From positions 1 to 17,349 of the forward strand of contig CAMAHO010000027.1 in NCBI GenBank assembly GCA_945834545.1: a stretch of 17,349 nucleotides of DNA, written 5' to 3'. The DNA comes from an uncultured Lachnospiraceae bacterium. GTDB lineage: Bacteria > Bacillota > Clostridia > Lachnospirales > Lachnospiraceae. Shown here piece by piece: positions 6,487 through 12,592 of this stretch (within the stretch, counting starts at the first letter, position 1; each line of letters opens with the position of its first letter). A program made the position numbers and the translations under genes. The notes below the pieces were generated by a model. The model was not told the DNA's origin. It searched no databases and saw only the letters and a program-made list of their open reading frames with translations.

Positions 6487-7536
6487 ATGGAAACCATATA
6501 TTTGGAATGCAAGGGAACCTGCGAGGATGAAGAAAAGCTTGTATTTGCAGGAGAAATTCTAAAAAACGGAGGCCTGGTTGCTTTTCCTACGGAGACAGTG
6601 TACGGTTTGGGAGGAGATGCCTTAAACAGAGAGTCCTCCCATAAAATATATGCTGCAAAGGGCAGACCTTCAGACAATCCGTTGATTGTGCACATTGCCC
6701 GCTGGGAGGATATTTATAAGATTACCAGGGAGGTGCCTAAGGAGGCAGAGCTTGTGGCAAGGGCGTTTTGGCCGGGGCCCCTGACTATGATTCTGTATAA
6801 GAACGAGAAGGTGCCCTATGAAACCACCGGAGGTCTGGATACCGTGGCAGTCAGATTCCCGTCTCACCAGGTTGCCAGACAACTGATAGAGCTTGGAGGA
6901 GGCTTCGTAGCGGCACCCAGTGCCAACACCTCCGGGCGACCCAGCCCAACCAACGCAAGGGATGTGGCTGAGGATATGAACGGCGTCATAGAGGCTATCA
7001 TTGATGGTGGAGAGGTGGGGATTGGTATAGAATCCACCATACTGGATATGACGGTTTCCCCGCCTCAGATTCTGCGTCCGGGCTATATCACCCGGGAAAT
7101 GCTGGAGGAGGTTCTGGGTCAGGTTGACCAGGATGTTACCATGTTTGAAACCGGTACCGGACAAGCGCCCAAGGCTCCGGGAATGAAATACAGGCATTAT
7201 GCGCCGAAGGGGAAGCTTGTCATTGTAAAAGGGGACAGGCAGGCGGTGGTGGACTATGTGAACCGTCAGAGCGAGGAAGCCCGGAGAAAGGGAGTAAAAA
7301 CCGGAGTCATTGCCACCCGGGAAACGGAAACCCTGTATCACAGCGATGTGGTTCTTTCCGCCGGCAGCAGGCAGGATGAAGACAGCATAGCCAGACATCT
7401 GTACAGCTGTCTGCGGGAATTTGACAGACAGGAGGCTAAGCTCTTGTTTTCGGAAAGCTTTGAAGCACCGGGGATAGGTATGGCAGTGATGAATCGTCTG
7501 TTAAAGGCCGCCGGCCATCAGGTTGTGGAAGTATGA
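6487..7536 (+). CDS. sua5: L-threonylcarbamoyladenylate synthase (Sua5/YwlC)
   Basis: Sua5 makes threonylcarbamoyl-AMP from threonine, bicarbonate and ATP, the first step of the t6A37 modification of ANN-decoding tRNAs, in the cytoplasm. The 349 residues include a full YrdC domain (about 10-210) and the smaller Sua5 C-terminal domain (about 235-345). They are joined by a linker with the typical PGMKYRHYAPKGKL. The length therefore identifies the two-domain Sua5 form rather than the short TsaC. Visible motifs are FPTETVYGLG, KGRPSDNPLIVHI with K58 and R60, and APSANTSGRPSPT with S145 and N147. GAGG (6474-6477) lies 9 nt before the ATG. It heads a closely spaced row with rpiB, upp, a dCMP deaminase and a wall hydrolase. 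A 50-nt hairpin begins with its stop codon. Confidence 0.95.
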   Translation: METIYLECKGTCEDEEKLVFAGEILKNGGLVAFPTETVYGLGGDALNRESSHKIYAAKGRPSDNPLIVHIARWEDIYKITREVPKEAELVARAFWPGPLTMILYKNEKVPYETTGGLDTVAVRFPSHQVARQLIELGGGFVAAPSANTSGRPSPTNARDVAEDMNGVIEAIIDGGEVGIGIESTILDMTVSPPQILRPGYITREMLEEVLGQVDQDVTMFETGTGQAPKAPGMKYRHYAPKGKLVIVKGDRQAVVDYVNRQSEEARRKGVKTGVIATRETETLYHSDVVLSAGSRQDEDSIARHLYSCLREFDRQEAKLLFSESFEAPGIGMAVMNRLLKAAGHQVVEV

Positions 7537-7583
7537 TACCTGCGGATTGTTCCGCACTTTGTGCTCTCACAATCCCGGTATCA
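7534..7583 (+). repeat. Long intercistronic hairpin beginning with the sua5 stop codon
   Basis: Three nested perfect stems line up: TGATACC (7534-7540) / GGTATCA (7577-7583), GGATTGT (7544-7550) / ACAATCC (7569-7575), and GCAC (7554-7557) / GTGC (7561-7564). They are separated by small internal loops. The first three bases are the sua5 TGA stop. No T-run follows, so it is not a typical terminator. It may be an mRNA-stability or processing element, or a REP-like repeat. Confidence 0.6.
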
Positions 7584-7613
7584 ACATAAATGTAAAAGAG
7601 AGGAGATTACAAA

Positions 7614-8042
7614 ATGATAGCAATTGGAAGCGATCACGGTGGATTTGAAATGAAGGAGAAGGTGAAAAAGCACCTTGAGGAAAAGGGCTACGAGGTCAAG
7701 GATTGCGGCTGTTATTCTAAGGAAAGCTGCGACTATCCGGTGTTTGGACATGCAGTAGCCAAAGAAGTGGCAAGCGGCAACTGTGAAAAAGGAGTTGTCA
7801 TCTGTACCACCGGTATCGGCATCAGTATGGTAGCTAACAAGACTAAGGGCGTTCGCTGTGCGCTTTGCTCCGAGCCCTTATCTGCCAAGATGACCAGACT
7901 TCACAATGATGCCAATGTGCTTGCTATGGGCGGAGCCCTGGTTGGCGAAAATATGGCTATGGAAATCGTGGATACCTTCTTTGGCACAGAGTTTTCCGGA
8001 GAAGAAAAGCATCAAAGAAGAGTGAACTTAATCGAAGAGTAG
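7614..8042 (+). CDS. rpiB: Ribose-5-phosphate isomerase B
   Basis: RpiB interconverts ribulose-5-phosphate and ribose-5-phosphate in the pentose phosphate pathway. The 142-residue product has the family length and starts MIAIGSDHGGFEMKE, with the phosphate and sugar-binding D7-H8 pair. C64 in VICTTGIGISMVANK is at the place of the catalytic cysteine, and H97 in RLHNDANVLAMG is the expected active-site histidine. The usual CGTGIG loop reads CTTGIG here. The LacA/LacB galactose-6-phosphate isomerases are related, but the gene context (between sua5 and upp, as in Bacillus) favours RpiB. GAGAGGAG lies just upstream of the ATG. Confidence 0.92.
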   Translation: MIAIGSDHGGFEMKEKVKKHLEEKGYEVKDCGCYSKESCDYPVFGHAVAKEVASGNCEKGVVICTTGIGISMVANKTKGVRCALCSEPLSAKMTRLHNDANVLAMGGALVGENMAMEIVDTFFGTEFSGEEKHQRRVNLIEE

Positions 8043-8088
8043 TATAAAGAAGAGTTGTATAAAACAGAATACACAGGAGGACAAAAGA

Positions 8089-8718
8089 ATGGCAAAAGTA
8101 GTAATCATGGATCACCCTCTGATTCAGCACAAAATCGGTTTCATCAGACGAACCGACACTGGTACCAAGGATTTCAGACAGACCATCAGCGAAATCGCGA
8201 TGCTGATTTGTTATGAAGCCACCAGAGACCTTCCCCTTGGAGATGTGGAAATTGAAACCCCTATTTGCAAGACAAGTGTAAAGGAGCTGAAGGGTAAGAA
8301 GATGGCGATTGTTCCCATTCTTCGTGCCGGTCTTGGTATGGTGGACGGCATTTTGAATCTGATTCCTGCGGCAAAAATCGGCCATATCGGCTTGTATCGT
8401 GACCCTGAGACTTTAAAGCCTGTGGAGTATTACTGCAAGCTGCCTGCGGACTGCGCAGAGAGAGAGGTCTTTGTAGTAGACCCTATGCTGGCAACCGGTG
8501 GCTCTTCAGTGGCAGCCATCCAGATGCTTAAGGATAAGGGCTGCAAAAACATTCACTTTATGTGCATCATTGCTGCTCCTGAGGGAATTAAGGCAATGCA
8601 GGAGGCACATCCGGATGTAGACTTATATGTAGGTTCCCTGGATGAGAAATTAAACGACCATGGATACATTGTTCCGGGTTTGGGAGACGCAGGAGACCGT
8701 ATCTTCGGTACAAAATAA
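8089..8718 (+). CDS. upp: Uracil phosphoribosyltransferase
   Basis: Upp converts uracil and PRPP to UMP in pyrimidine salvage. The product is 209 residues, exactly the usual length. It shows the N-terminal DHPLIQHKIGFIRR, the loop PILRAGLGMVDG, the PRPP-binding VVDPMLATGGSS with D131, and the C-terminal uracil-binding YIVPGLGDAGDR. The start ATG follows ACAGGAGGACAAAAGA, an AGGAGG ribosome site. It lies 46 nt after rpiB and 10 nt before the dCMP deaminase, so two pyrimidine salvage steps are co-transcribed. The upp-atp neighbourhood is conserved in Bacillus. Confidence 0.97.
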   Translation: MAKVVIMDHPLIQHKIGFIRRTDTGTKDFRQTISEIAMLICYEATRDLPLGDVEIETPICKTSVKELKGKKMAIVPILRAGLGMVDGILNLIPAAKIGHIGLYRDPETLKPVEYYCKLPADCAEREVFVVDPMLATGGSSVAAIQMLKDKGCKNIHFMCIIAAPEGIKAMQEAHPDVDLYVGSLDEKLNDHGYIVPGLGDAGDRIFGTK

Positions 8719-8728
8719 GGAGAAGACC

Positions 8729-9214
8729 GTGGCTGGTAAAAGGCAGGACTATATTAATTGGGATGAATATTTTATGGGGGTTGCGCATCTGTCGGGGATG
8801 CGCTCCAAGGACCCCAACACGCAGGTGGGGGCTTGTATTGTAAGCAAGGATAACAAAATCTTGTCCATGGGCTACAACGGATTTCCCGTTGGCTGCTCGG
8901 ATGAGGAGTTCCCCTGGGAACGAGAGGGGGAAGATTTGGAGACCAAATATCCTTATGTGACCCACAGTGAGCTAAACGCCATACTGAATTACCGGGGCGG
9001 CTCCTTGGAGGACACTACCCTATATGTCTCCCTGTTTCCTTGTAATGAATGTGCGAAAGCCATCATTCAAGCCGGAATAAAGAGAGTTATCTATGATAGT
9101 GATAAGTACAATAATACTCCTATGAATCGGGCTGCTAAACGGATGTTTACGGCGGCAGGGGTGGAGTATATTCCCTATTCCCGAAGTGGAAGAAGCATTT
9201 TAATTCAGGTGTAA
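8729..9214 (+). CDS. Deoxycytidylate (dCMP) deaminase, ComEB-like
   Basis: This zinc enzyme deaminates dCMP to dUMP, the precursor for thymidylate synthesis. The 161-residue product is a single cytidine/deoxycytidylate deaminase domain. H79 and E81 lie in THSELNA and C105 and C108 in PCNEC, the complete zinc site and proton shuttle. The substrate-binding N-terminal part reads MRSKDPNTQVGACIV. The frame is open upstream to an ATG at 8660 inside upp. GTG at 8729 is the right start because AAGGAGAAG (8717-8725) follows the upp stop and is correctly spaced only for this codon. It is named from the domain. Whether it is allosterically controlled by dCTP/dTTP cannot be seen. Confidence 0.92.
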   Translation: MAGKRQDYINWDEYFMGVAHLSGMRSKDPNTQVGACIVSKDNKILSMGYNGFPVGCSDEEFPWEREGEDLETKYPYVTHSELNAILNYRGGSLEDTTLYVSLFPCNECAKAIIQAGIKRVIYDSDKYNNTPMNRAAKRMFTAAGVEYIPYSRSGRSILIQV

Positions 9215-9230
9215 ATCTGCGGAGAGAAGG

Positions 9231-10439
9231 ATGCATTTCAAACGAAGTAGCAAAAATAGCATAAGACTGTTCGTCTGTATCCTGTTAGTGGCTGTGGTGG
9301 TAACACATAGCCATTCTCTTTTGTTGCCTTTTTTTAAGCTTCCCCCTAGTGTGGCTGTAGCGAAAAAATCCACCCAGCAGCAAATCAACGAGGAACAGGC
9401 TGAAAAGGAACGCCTGGAAAATGAGTTGAAGGAGCAGCAGGAGGATTTGAAGGATCTTAAGGGCACAAAGAAGAAGCTTCAAAAGGAGGTCAACACTCTA
9501 AATGACCAGTTAATTGAAACCAGTGATAAGCTGGTTGACTTGGAAAGCCAGATTTCCCAAAAGCTGGATGAGATCAAGCAAAGCTCCGAAGAGCTGGAGC
9601 ATGCAAAACAGACAGTGGACTGGCAGTATTCCTGTATGGTAATTCGTGTGCGGGATATGTATGAGCGACGGGATTTCAGTATTGCCAATGCCATCCTAAG
9701 CTCCGGCAGTGTGGGTGATATGTTAAATGCCGCGGACTGGTACGAAACCATAGCAGCCTATGACCGGAAGAAACTACAGGAGTTCCAGGAGGAACAGGAA
9801 GCGGTGGAAAAGCTGAAAGCCAAGCTGGAGCAGGAAAAGCTGGAATTGGATGCCCTTAAGCTGGAGGCCGAGGTAGAAAAGAATCAGATTGCGGGTCTTT
9901 TAAGTCAGACCTCCAACAATCTTGCGGATTGTGTGGATCAGATTGATGAGGCGGAAAAAGAAGCCTTGGAGTATGAAAAGCAGATTAAGGAAAAGGAAGA
10001 AACTCTGGAGAATCTGAAAAAGATTTTAGAGGAAGAGAAACGTTTAAGCCAGGCCGCAGCCAACGCCACTTGGAGGAATATTTCCGAAGTAACCTTCGCG
10101 GAGGGAGACCGTGCCCTTCTGGCGAATCTAATCTACTGCGAAGCAGGAGGAGAGCCCTATGAAGGCAAGCTTGCAGTAGGCAGCGTTGTCATCAACCGTG
10201 TGCTTAGCTCGAAATATGCGGACACCGTAGTTGGTGTAATCTATCAAAAGGGGCAGTTCTCTCCCGTGAGAAGCGGCCGGCTTGCACTTACCCTGGCGGC
10301 CAACAAAGCCAACGCTGACTGCTATCGCGCTGCAGATGAAGCCATGAGCGGCATCACCAATGTGGGCAATTGCGTGTATTTCAGAACTCCCATTCCCGGA
10401 CTCACCGGAATTTCTATCGGGAATCATATCTTCTATTAA
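9231..10439 (+). CDS. Exported wall hydrolase: PcsB/CwlO-like coiled coil fused to SleB-type hydrolase
   Basis: This is a probable peptidoglycan hydrolase acting outside the membrane. The 402 residues comprise an N-terminal signal or anchor (about 10-33), two long coiled-coil stretches rich in E, K, Q and L (about 45-130 and 175-285), and a C-terminal Hydrolase_2 (SleB/CwlJ) domain (about 290-402). The two coils are separated by a segment like the PcsB hinge (RVRDMYERRDFSIANAIL). The catalytic-type acid is E304 in LIYCEAGGEPYEGKLAVGSV, followed by INRVL, and the chain ends with the family-like IGNHIFY. Coiled coils of this kind in PcsB and CwlO interact with FtsEX, where the catalytic domain is normally NlpC/P60 or CHAP, not SleB. 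GGAGAGAAGG directly precedes the ATG. It is the last gene of the sua5 row, and its stop overlaps the stop of the convergent DUF402 gene. Confidence 0.88.
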   Translation: MHFKRSSKNSIRLFVCILLVAVVVTHSHSLLLPFFKLPPSVAVAKKSTQQQINEEQAEKERLENELKEQQEDLKDLKGTKKKLQKEVNTLNDQLIETSDKLVDLESQISQKLDEIKQSSEELEHAKQTVDWQYSCMVIRVRDMYERRDFSIANAILSSGSVGDMLNAADWYETIAAYDRKKLQEFQEEQEAVEKLKAKLEQEKLELDALKLEAEVEKNQIAGLLSQTSNNLADCVDQIDEAEKEALEYEKQIKEKEETLENLKKILEEEKRLSQAAANATWRNISEVTFAEGDRALLANLIYCEAGGEPYEGKLAVGSVVINRVLSSKYADTVVGVIYQKGQFSPVRSGRLALTLAANKANADCYRAADEAMSGITNVGNCVYFRTPIPGLTGISIGNHIFY

Positions 10440-10963
10440 AGTATGGTGTACCAGGGGGACGGTAAAAAATGGCTCTTTTTGTGTCCCCCTGGTACACCAT
10501 CCAGACAACTCTGCAGTCTGTCAAACCGGTCTTTGTAAATATACTCCAGTAAATGATTCAGGCGCTGCATACAGACAACCATTTTCTCTGGGGATAACAG
10601 GCCGCGTTCAAAGGCCTCTGCCAGCTCGTCCAAATCCAAAACCCTTAGTTTCCCGTCAGGGTAAAGAATCACATCTGCCAGTAAATCCGTTACCACGAGC
10701 TTTGTGCGCTCTTCGTTCCATTCGTAGTCCACAATATCACAGTACCAATAGAGTAAAGAGCCATCCTGCTTAAAGAATTTGCTGACCTTAAAGCCTTGAT
10801 TTAAAAAGTAGCAGGAGCAGCCGTGGTCAAAATCGTTCCTGGGATGAATGGTTTTCCATTTTGTGATAATCATATCCTCATTCTGGGTAACAATCTCATC
10901 CCCCTTAAGCAACAGGCATTCCTCCGGAATAATTCTTCTTCTGTAAATCTCCAATCCCTTCAT
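10436..10963 (-). CDS. DUF402 domain protein, C terminus encoded by an inverted repeat
   Basis: The product is 175 residues from ATG 10961-10963, preceded by a strong GGGAGGGG. The longer frame to 11173 has no support and runs through the promoter. It matches the DUF402 family: LYWYCDIVDYEW (about residue 75), VTDLLADVILYPDGKLRVLD and DLDELAEAFERGLLS. Characterised members are nucleoside di/triphosphatases (Bacillus Ntdp, FomD in fosfomycin synthesis), so a metal-dependent phosphatase is possible but unproven for this gene. The final roughly 20 residues (DGVPGGHKKSHFLPSPWYTI) are encoded wholly within the 18-bp inverted repeat and its loop. This tail probably is not ancestral. Its TAA overlaps the TAA of the convergent hydrolase in the shared TTAA at 10436-10439. 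It has its own extended -10 promoter. Confidence 0.85.
   Translation of the reverse strand: MKGLEIYRRRIIPEECLLLKGDEIVTQNEDMIITKWKTIHPRNDFDHGCSCYFLNQGFKVSKFFKQDGSLLYWYCDIVDYEWNEERTKLVVTDLLADVILYPDGKLRVLDLDELAEAFERGLLSPEKMVVCMQRLNHLLEYIYKDRFDRLQSCLDGVPGGHKKSHFLPSPWYTIL
10443..10500. repeat. Perfect 18-bp inverted repeat between convergent genes (REP/MITE-like)
   Basis: ATGGTGTACCAGGGGGAC (10443-10460) and its exact reverse complement (10483-10500) surround a 22-nt centre that itself contains AAAAA and TTTTT able to pair. It starts 3 bp after the hydrolase stop and lies wholly inside the 3' end of the DUF402 gene. No T-run follows on either strand, so it is not a standard terminator, although it may block readthrough. 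The G-rich GGGGACGGT core recalls REP-like palindromes in Firmicutes genomes (from memory, not checked). Confidence 0.75.
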
Positions 10964-10991
10964 TTGTATCCCCTCCCATAGAGTTTTTATT

Positions 10992-11020
10992 ATTTTAACA
11001 CTACCGGTCTTTTCCGACAA
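10992..11020 (-). promoter_or_regulatory. Extended -10 promoter for the DUF402 gene
   Basis: On the minus strand TTGTCG (11015-11020), 17 bp, then TAAAAT (10992-10997) preceded by TGT. The -35 box overlaps the end of the palindrome at 11018-11038, so hairpin extrusion or a protein bound there could affect the promoter. Confidence 0.55.
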
Positions 11021-11038
11021 GGGGACCTGTCCCCCTTG
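11018..11038. repeat. G/C-rich palindrome between the divergent DUF402 and atp promoters
   Basis: CAAGGGG (11018-11024) pairs with CCCCTTG (11032-11038). The core GGGGAC-CT-GTCCCC (11021-11034) is itself a palindrome with a 2-nt centre. It shares the GGGGAC/GTCCCC core with the larger repeat at 10443-10500, so the two may be related. Confidence 0.5.
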
Positions 11039-11052
11039 CCCCCTAAAAGTGC

Positions 11053-11081
11053 TAGACTTTTTTTGAGATTTTGGGTATACT
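11053..11081 (+). promoter_or_regulatory. Promoter of the ATP synthase operon
   Basis: TAGACT (11053-11058), exactly 17 bp, then TATACT (11076-11081). The start would be near 11088, giving a leader of about 28 nt before atpZ. The inverted repeat GGGTA-TAC-TACCC (11073-11085) covers the -10 box and is a possible operator. Confidence 0.6.
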
Positions 11082-11115
11082 ACCCATGATGCGATACTTT
11101 TGTCTGAGGGTCGAT

Positions 11116-11385
11116 ATGAGACATAAAAAGCCATATAAGAAAAGTGTATATCAGTCCTTGGTTTTGCTGTCACAATTTGGTATCAATATGGTTGTTCCTA
11201 TTGCTATGTGTTGTGCCGTGGGAATATGGCTGGACAATCGATTTCATACAGCCTGGATTACCATAGTTTTGTTTTTTATTGGGGCAATCGCAGGAGGACA
11301 AAATATTTATCGCTTAGTGAAAAAGTTGGATGGTAAGGACAAAGACAGTGACGAAGCTTCTGACCAAACTGAAATTAGGAAATGA
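11116..11385 (+). CDS. atpZ: AtpZ/AtpI family protein, first gene of the ATP synthase operon
   Basis: This small membrane protein has 89 residues and two predicted transmembrane helices (about 15-38 and 43-66), with a basic N terminus and a charged C-terminal tail. It matches the family long annotated as F0F1-ATPase gene 1, usually found at the head of atp operons. Proposed roles are assisting Fo assembly or forming a Mg2+/Ca2+ channel with AtpI. ATG at 11116 is preferred because GAGGG (11106-11110) is 5 nt upstream. The upstream in-frame starts at 11071, 11086 and 11089 lie at or before the predicted transcription start. It overlaps the start of atpI. Confidence 0.85.
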   Translation: MRHKKPYKKSVYQSLVLLSQFGINMVVPIAMCCAVGIWLDNRFHTAWITIVLFFIGAIAGGQNIYRLVKKLDGKDKDSDEASDQTEIRK

Positions 11386-11761
11386 CACACTGGGGGAAAT
11401 GTATGTTGGTATGATGGCATATGGACTTCTCTGTCAGCTTCCCGGGTTTTTTCTTGGAGATTTTGCACTGACCTACAGCGTATCCTTATGGATTGGGGTG
11501 GTGCTTTCGGCAGCCAGTCTTTATCACATGTATGTGACTTTGGACAGAGGGCTTGACCTGCCCCAGAAACAGGCGTCCAAAAAAATTTTCACAGGTTATA
11601 TCACCCGATATGTCCTATTTACTATTGTTTTGGTGATATCTGCCTTCCTTCCAATAACCCATCCTTTGGTGGTGTTCGAGGGGTATTTTGCTTTGAAGGT
11701 ATCGGCTTTTTTACAGCCGTTTACCCATAGATTTATGAATATGCTTAAGAAAGAGAGGTGA
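11348..11761 (+). CDS. atpI: ATP synthase subunit I (AtpI-like) membrane protein
   Basis: This is a hydrophobic protein of about 137 residues with four probable transmembrane helices, placed between atpZ and atpB as AtpI is in other operons. AtpI is thought to help assemble the c ring. Sequence similarity is weak by eye, so the name rests on position, size and topology. The start is uncertain: GTG at 11348 has AAGGA (11333-11337) 10 nt upstream and overlaps atpZ by 38 nt, while ATG at 11330 has no good ribosome site but adds six residues. ATG 11399 is a third option with GGGGG too close. The stop is 4 nt before the atpB start, which suggests translational coupling. Confidence 0.75.
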   Translation: MTKLLTKLKLGNDTLGEMYVGMMAYGLLCQLPGFFLGDFALTYSVSLWIGVVLSAASLYHMYVTLDRGLDLPQKQASKKIFTGYITRYVLFTIVLVISAFLPITHPLVVFEGYFALKVSAFLQPFTHRFMNMLKKER

Positions 11762-11765
11762 GAGT

Positions 11766-12497
11766 ATGGCAAATGGAGTCTTGTTATCCGCAGGAAACAT
11801 AGATGTTATGGTTCATGGCTTATTTAAGTACAGCTTTTTTGGCCATGAGGTGTGGATAACAACAACGCATGTATGCCTGCTTTTGGTAATGCTTATCTTA
11901 ATTGGCTTTTCCGTTGCAGCAGGACAGACCATGAAGCAGGGGAAAGAGATTCCCGGCGGATTCCAGAATCTGGTGGAGCTTATTGTTGAGAAGCTGGATT
12001 CCATGGTGGCGGGAAGTATGGGAAAGAGCGCAGCCAAATACCGTAACTATATCGGCACGGTATTTATCTTTATTCTGGTATCCAATATTTCAGGTCTGTT
12101 GGGACTAAGACCACCTACAGCAGATTACGGCGTTACCTTTCCTCTTGGGCTGATAACCTTCGTACTGATTCATATCAATCAGTTCCGCTATCAGAAGCCA
12201 AAGGATATCTGGAGAGACATGTGCTCCCCGTTGCCGCCCTGGTTACCTATCTGGTTCCCGATTAATATTATCAGTGAACTGGCTGTGCCGGTGTCATTGT
12301 CCTTGCGTTTGTTTGCGAATGTCCTGTCCGGAACCATCATGATGACCTTGATCTACGGAATTCTGGGTTGGATAGCAACTGTTTGGCCCGCAGCACTTCA
12401 TGTTTACTTTGATTTGTTCTCCGGAGCAATTCAGACCTATGTATTCTGTATGCTGACCATGACCTTTATCTCCAATGCAATCGGAGAGGAAGCCTGA
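11766..12497 (+). CDS. atpB: F0F1 ATP synthase subunit a
   Basis: Subunit a is the membrane stator that forms the ion half-channels against the c ring. The 243-residue product has the family's five to six transmembrane helices. The essential arginine is visible as R181 in VSLSLRLFANVLSG. The preceding helix contains INIISELAVP, and the last helix ends IQTYVFCMLTMTFISNAIGEE, both as in the family. The ribosome site is GAGGTGAG, overlapping the end of atpI. A 95-nt gap with an A/T-rich leader separates it from atpE. Confidence 0.96.
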   Translation: MANGVLLSAGNIDVMVHGLFKYSFFGHEVWITTTHVCLLLVMLILIGFSVAAGQTMKQGKEIPGGFQNLVELIVEKLDSMVAGSMGKSAAKYRNYIGTVFIFILVSNISGLLGLRPPTADYGVTFPLGLITFVLIHINQFRYQKPKDIWRDMCSPLPPWLPIWFPINIISELAVPVSLSLRLFANVLSGTIMMTLIYGILGWIATVWPAALHVYFDLFSGAIQTYVFCMLTMTFISNAIGEEA

Positions 12498-12592
12498 GAA
12501 AGGCGATTAAAGCTGGTGTATATGGCGAATGTATCAAAACAAGAGCTGATACAAAATAATATTTTATATCAATATATTTAGGAGGAAAAGAA
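12498..12592 (+). promoter_or_regulatory. A/T-rich leader and strong ribosome site before atpE
   Basis: This is the longest untranslated gap within the operon. It has a weak GTATC/GATAC hairpin (near 12530-12552), then a very A/T-rich stretch, then AGGAGG (12580-12585) 7 nt before the atpE ATG. An unstructured A/U-rich region before a strong Shine-Dalgarno site is the arrangement expected to boost translation of subunit c, which is needed in about ten or more copies per enzyme. No separate promoter is convincing. Confidence 0.5.

Noticed and set aside
6670..7398. 242-codon minus-strand open frame
   Set aside because: Antisense shadow of sua5; no ribosome site or recognisable family.
8660..8728. 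Longer dCMP deaminase start at ATG 8660
   Set aside because: It lies inside the upp coding region with no ribosome site. The GTG at 8729 has AAGGAG at correct spacing and gives the family length.
10443..10500. Ordinary intrinsic terminator for the sua5-hydrolase gene row
   Set aside because: The stem is long and perfect, but neither strand has a T-run after it, and the repeat is coding for DUF402.
10360..10773. 137-codon plus-strand frame overlapping the end of the wall hydrolase
   Set aside because: It mostly covers the palindrome and the antisense of the DUF402 gene; the DUF402 frame has clear family motifs and a strong ribosome site.
10964..11173. Longer DUF402 start at 11173
   Set aside because: The extension runs through the palindrome, its own promoter and into atpZ, and lacks family similarity.
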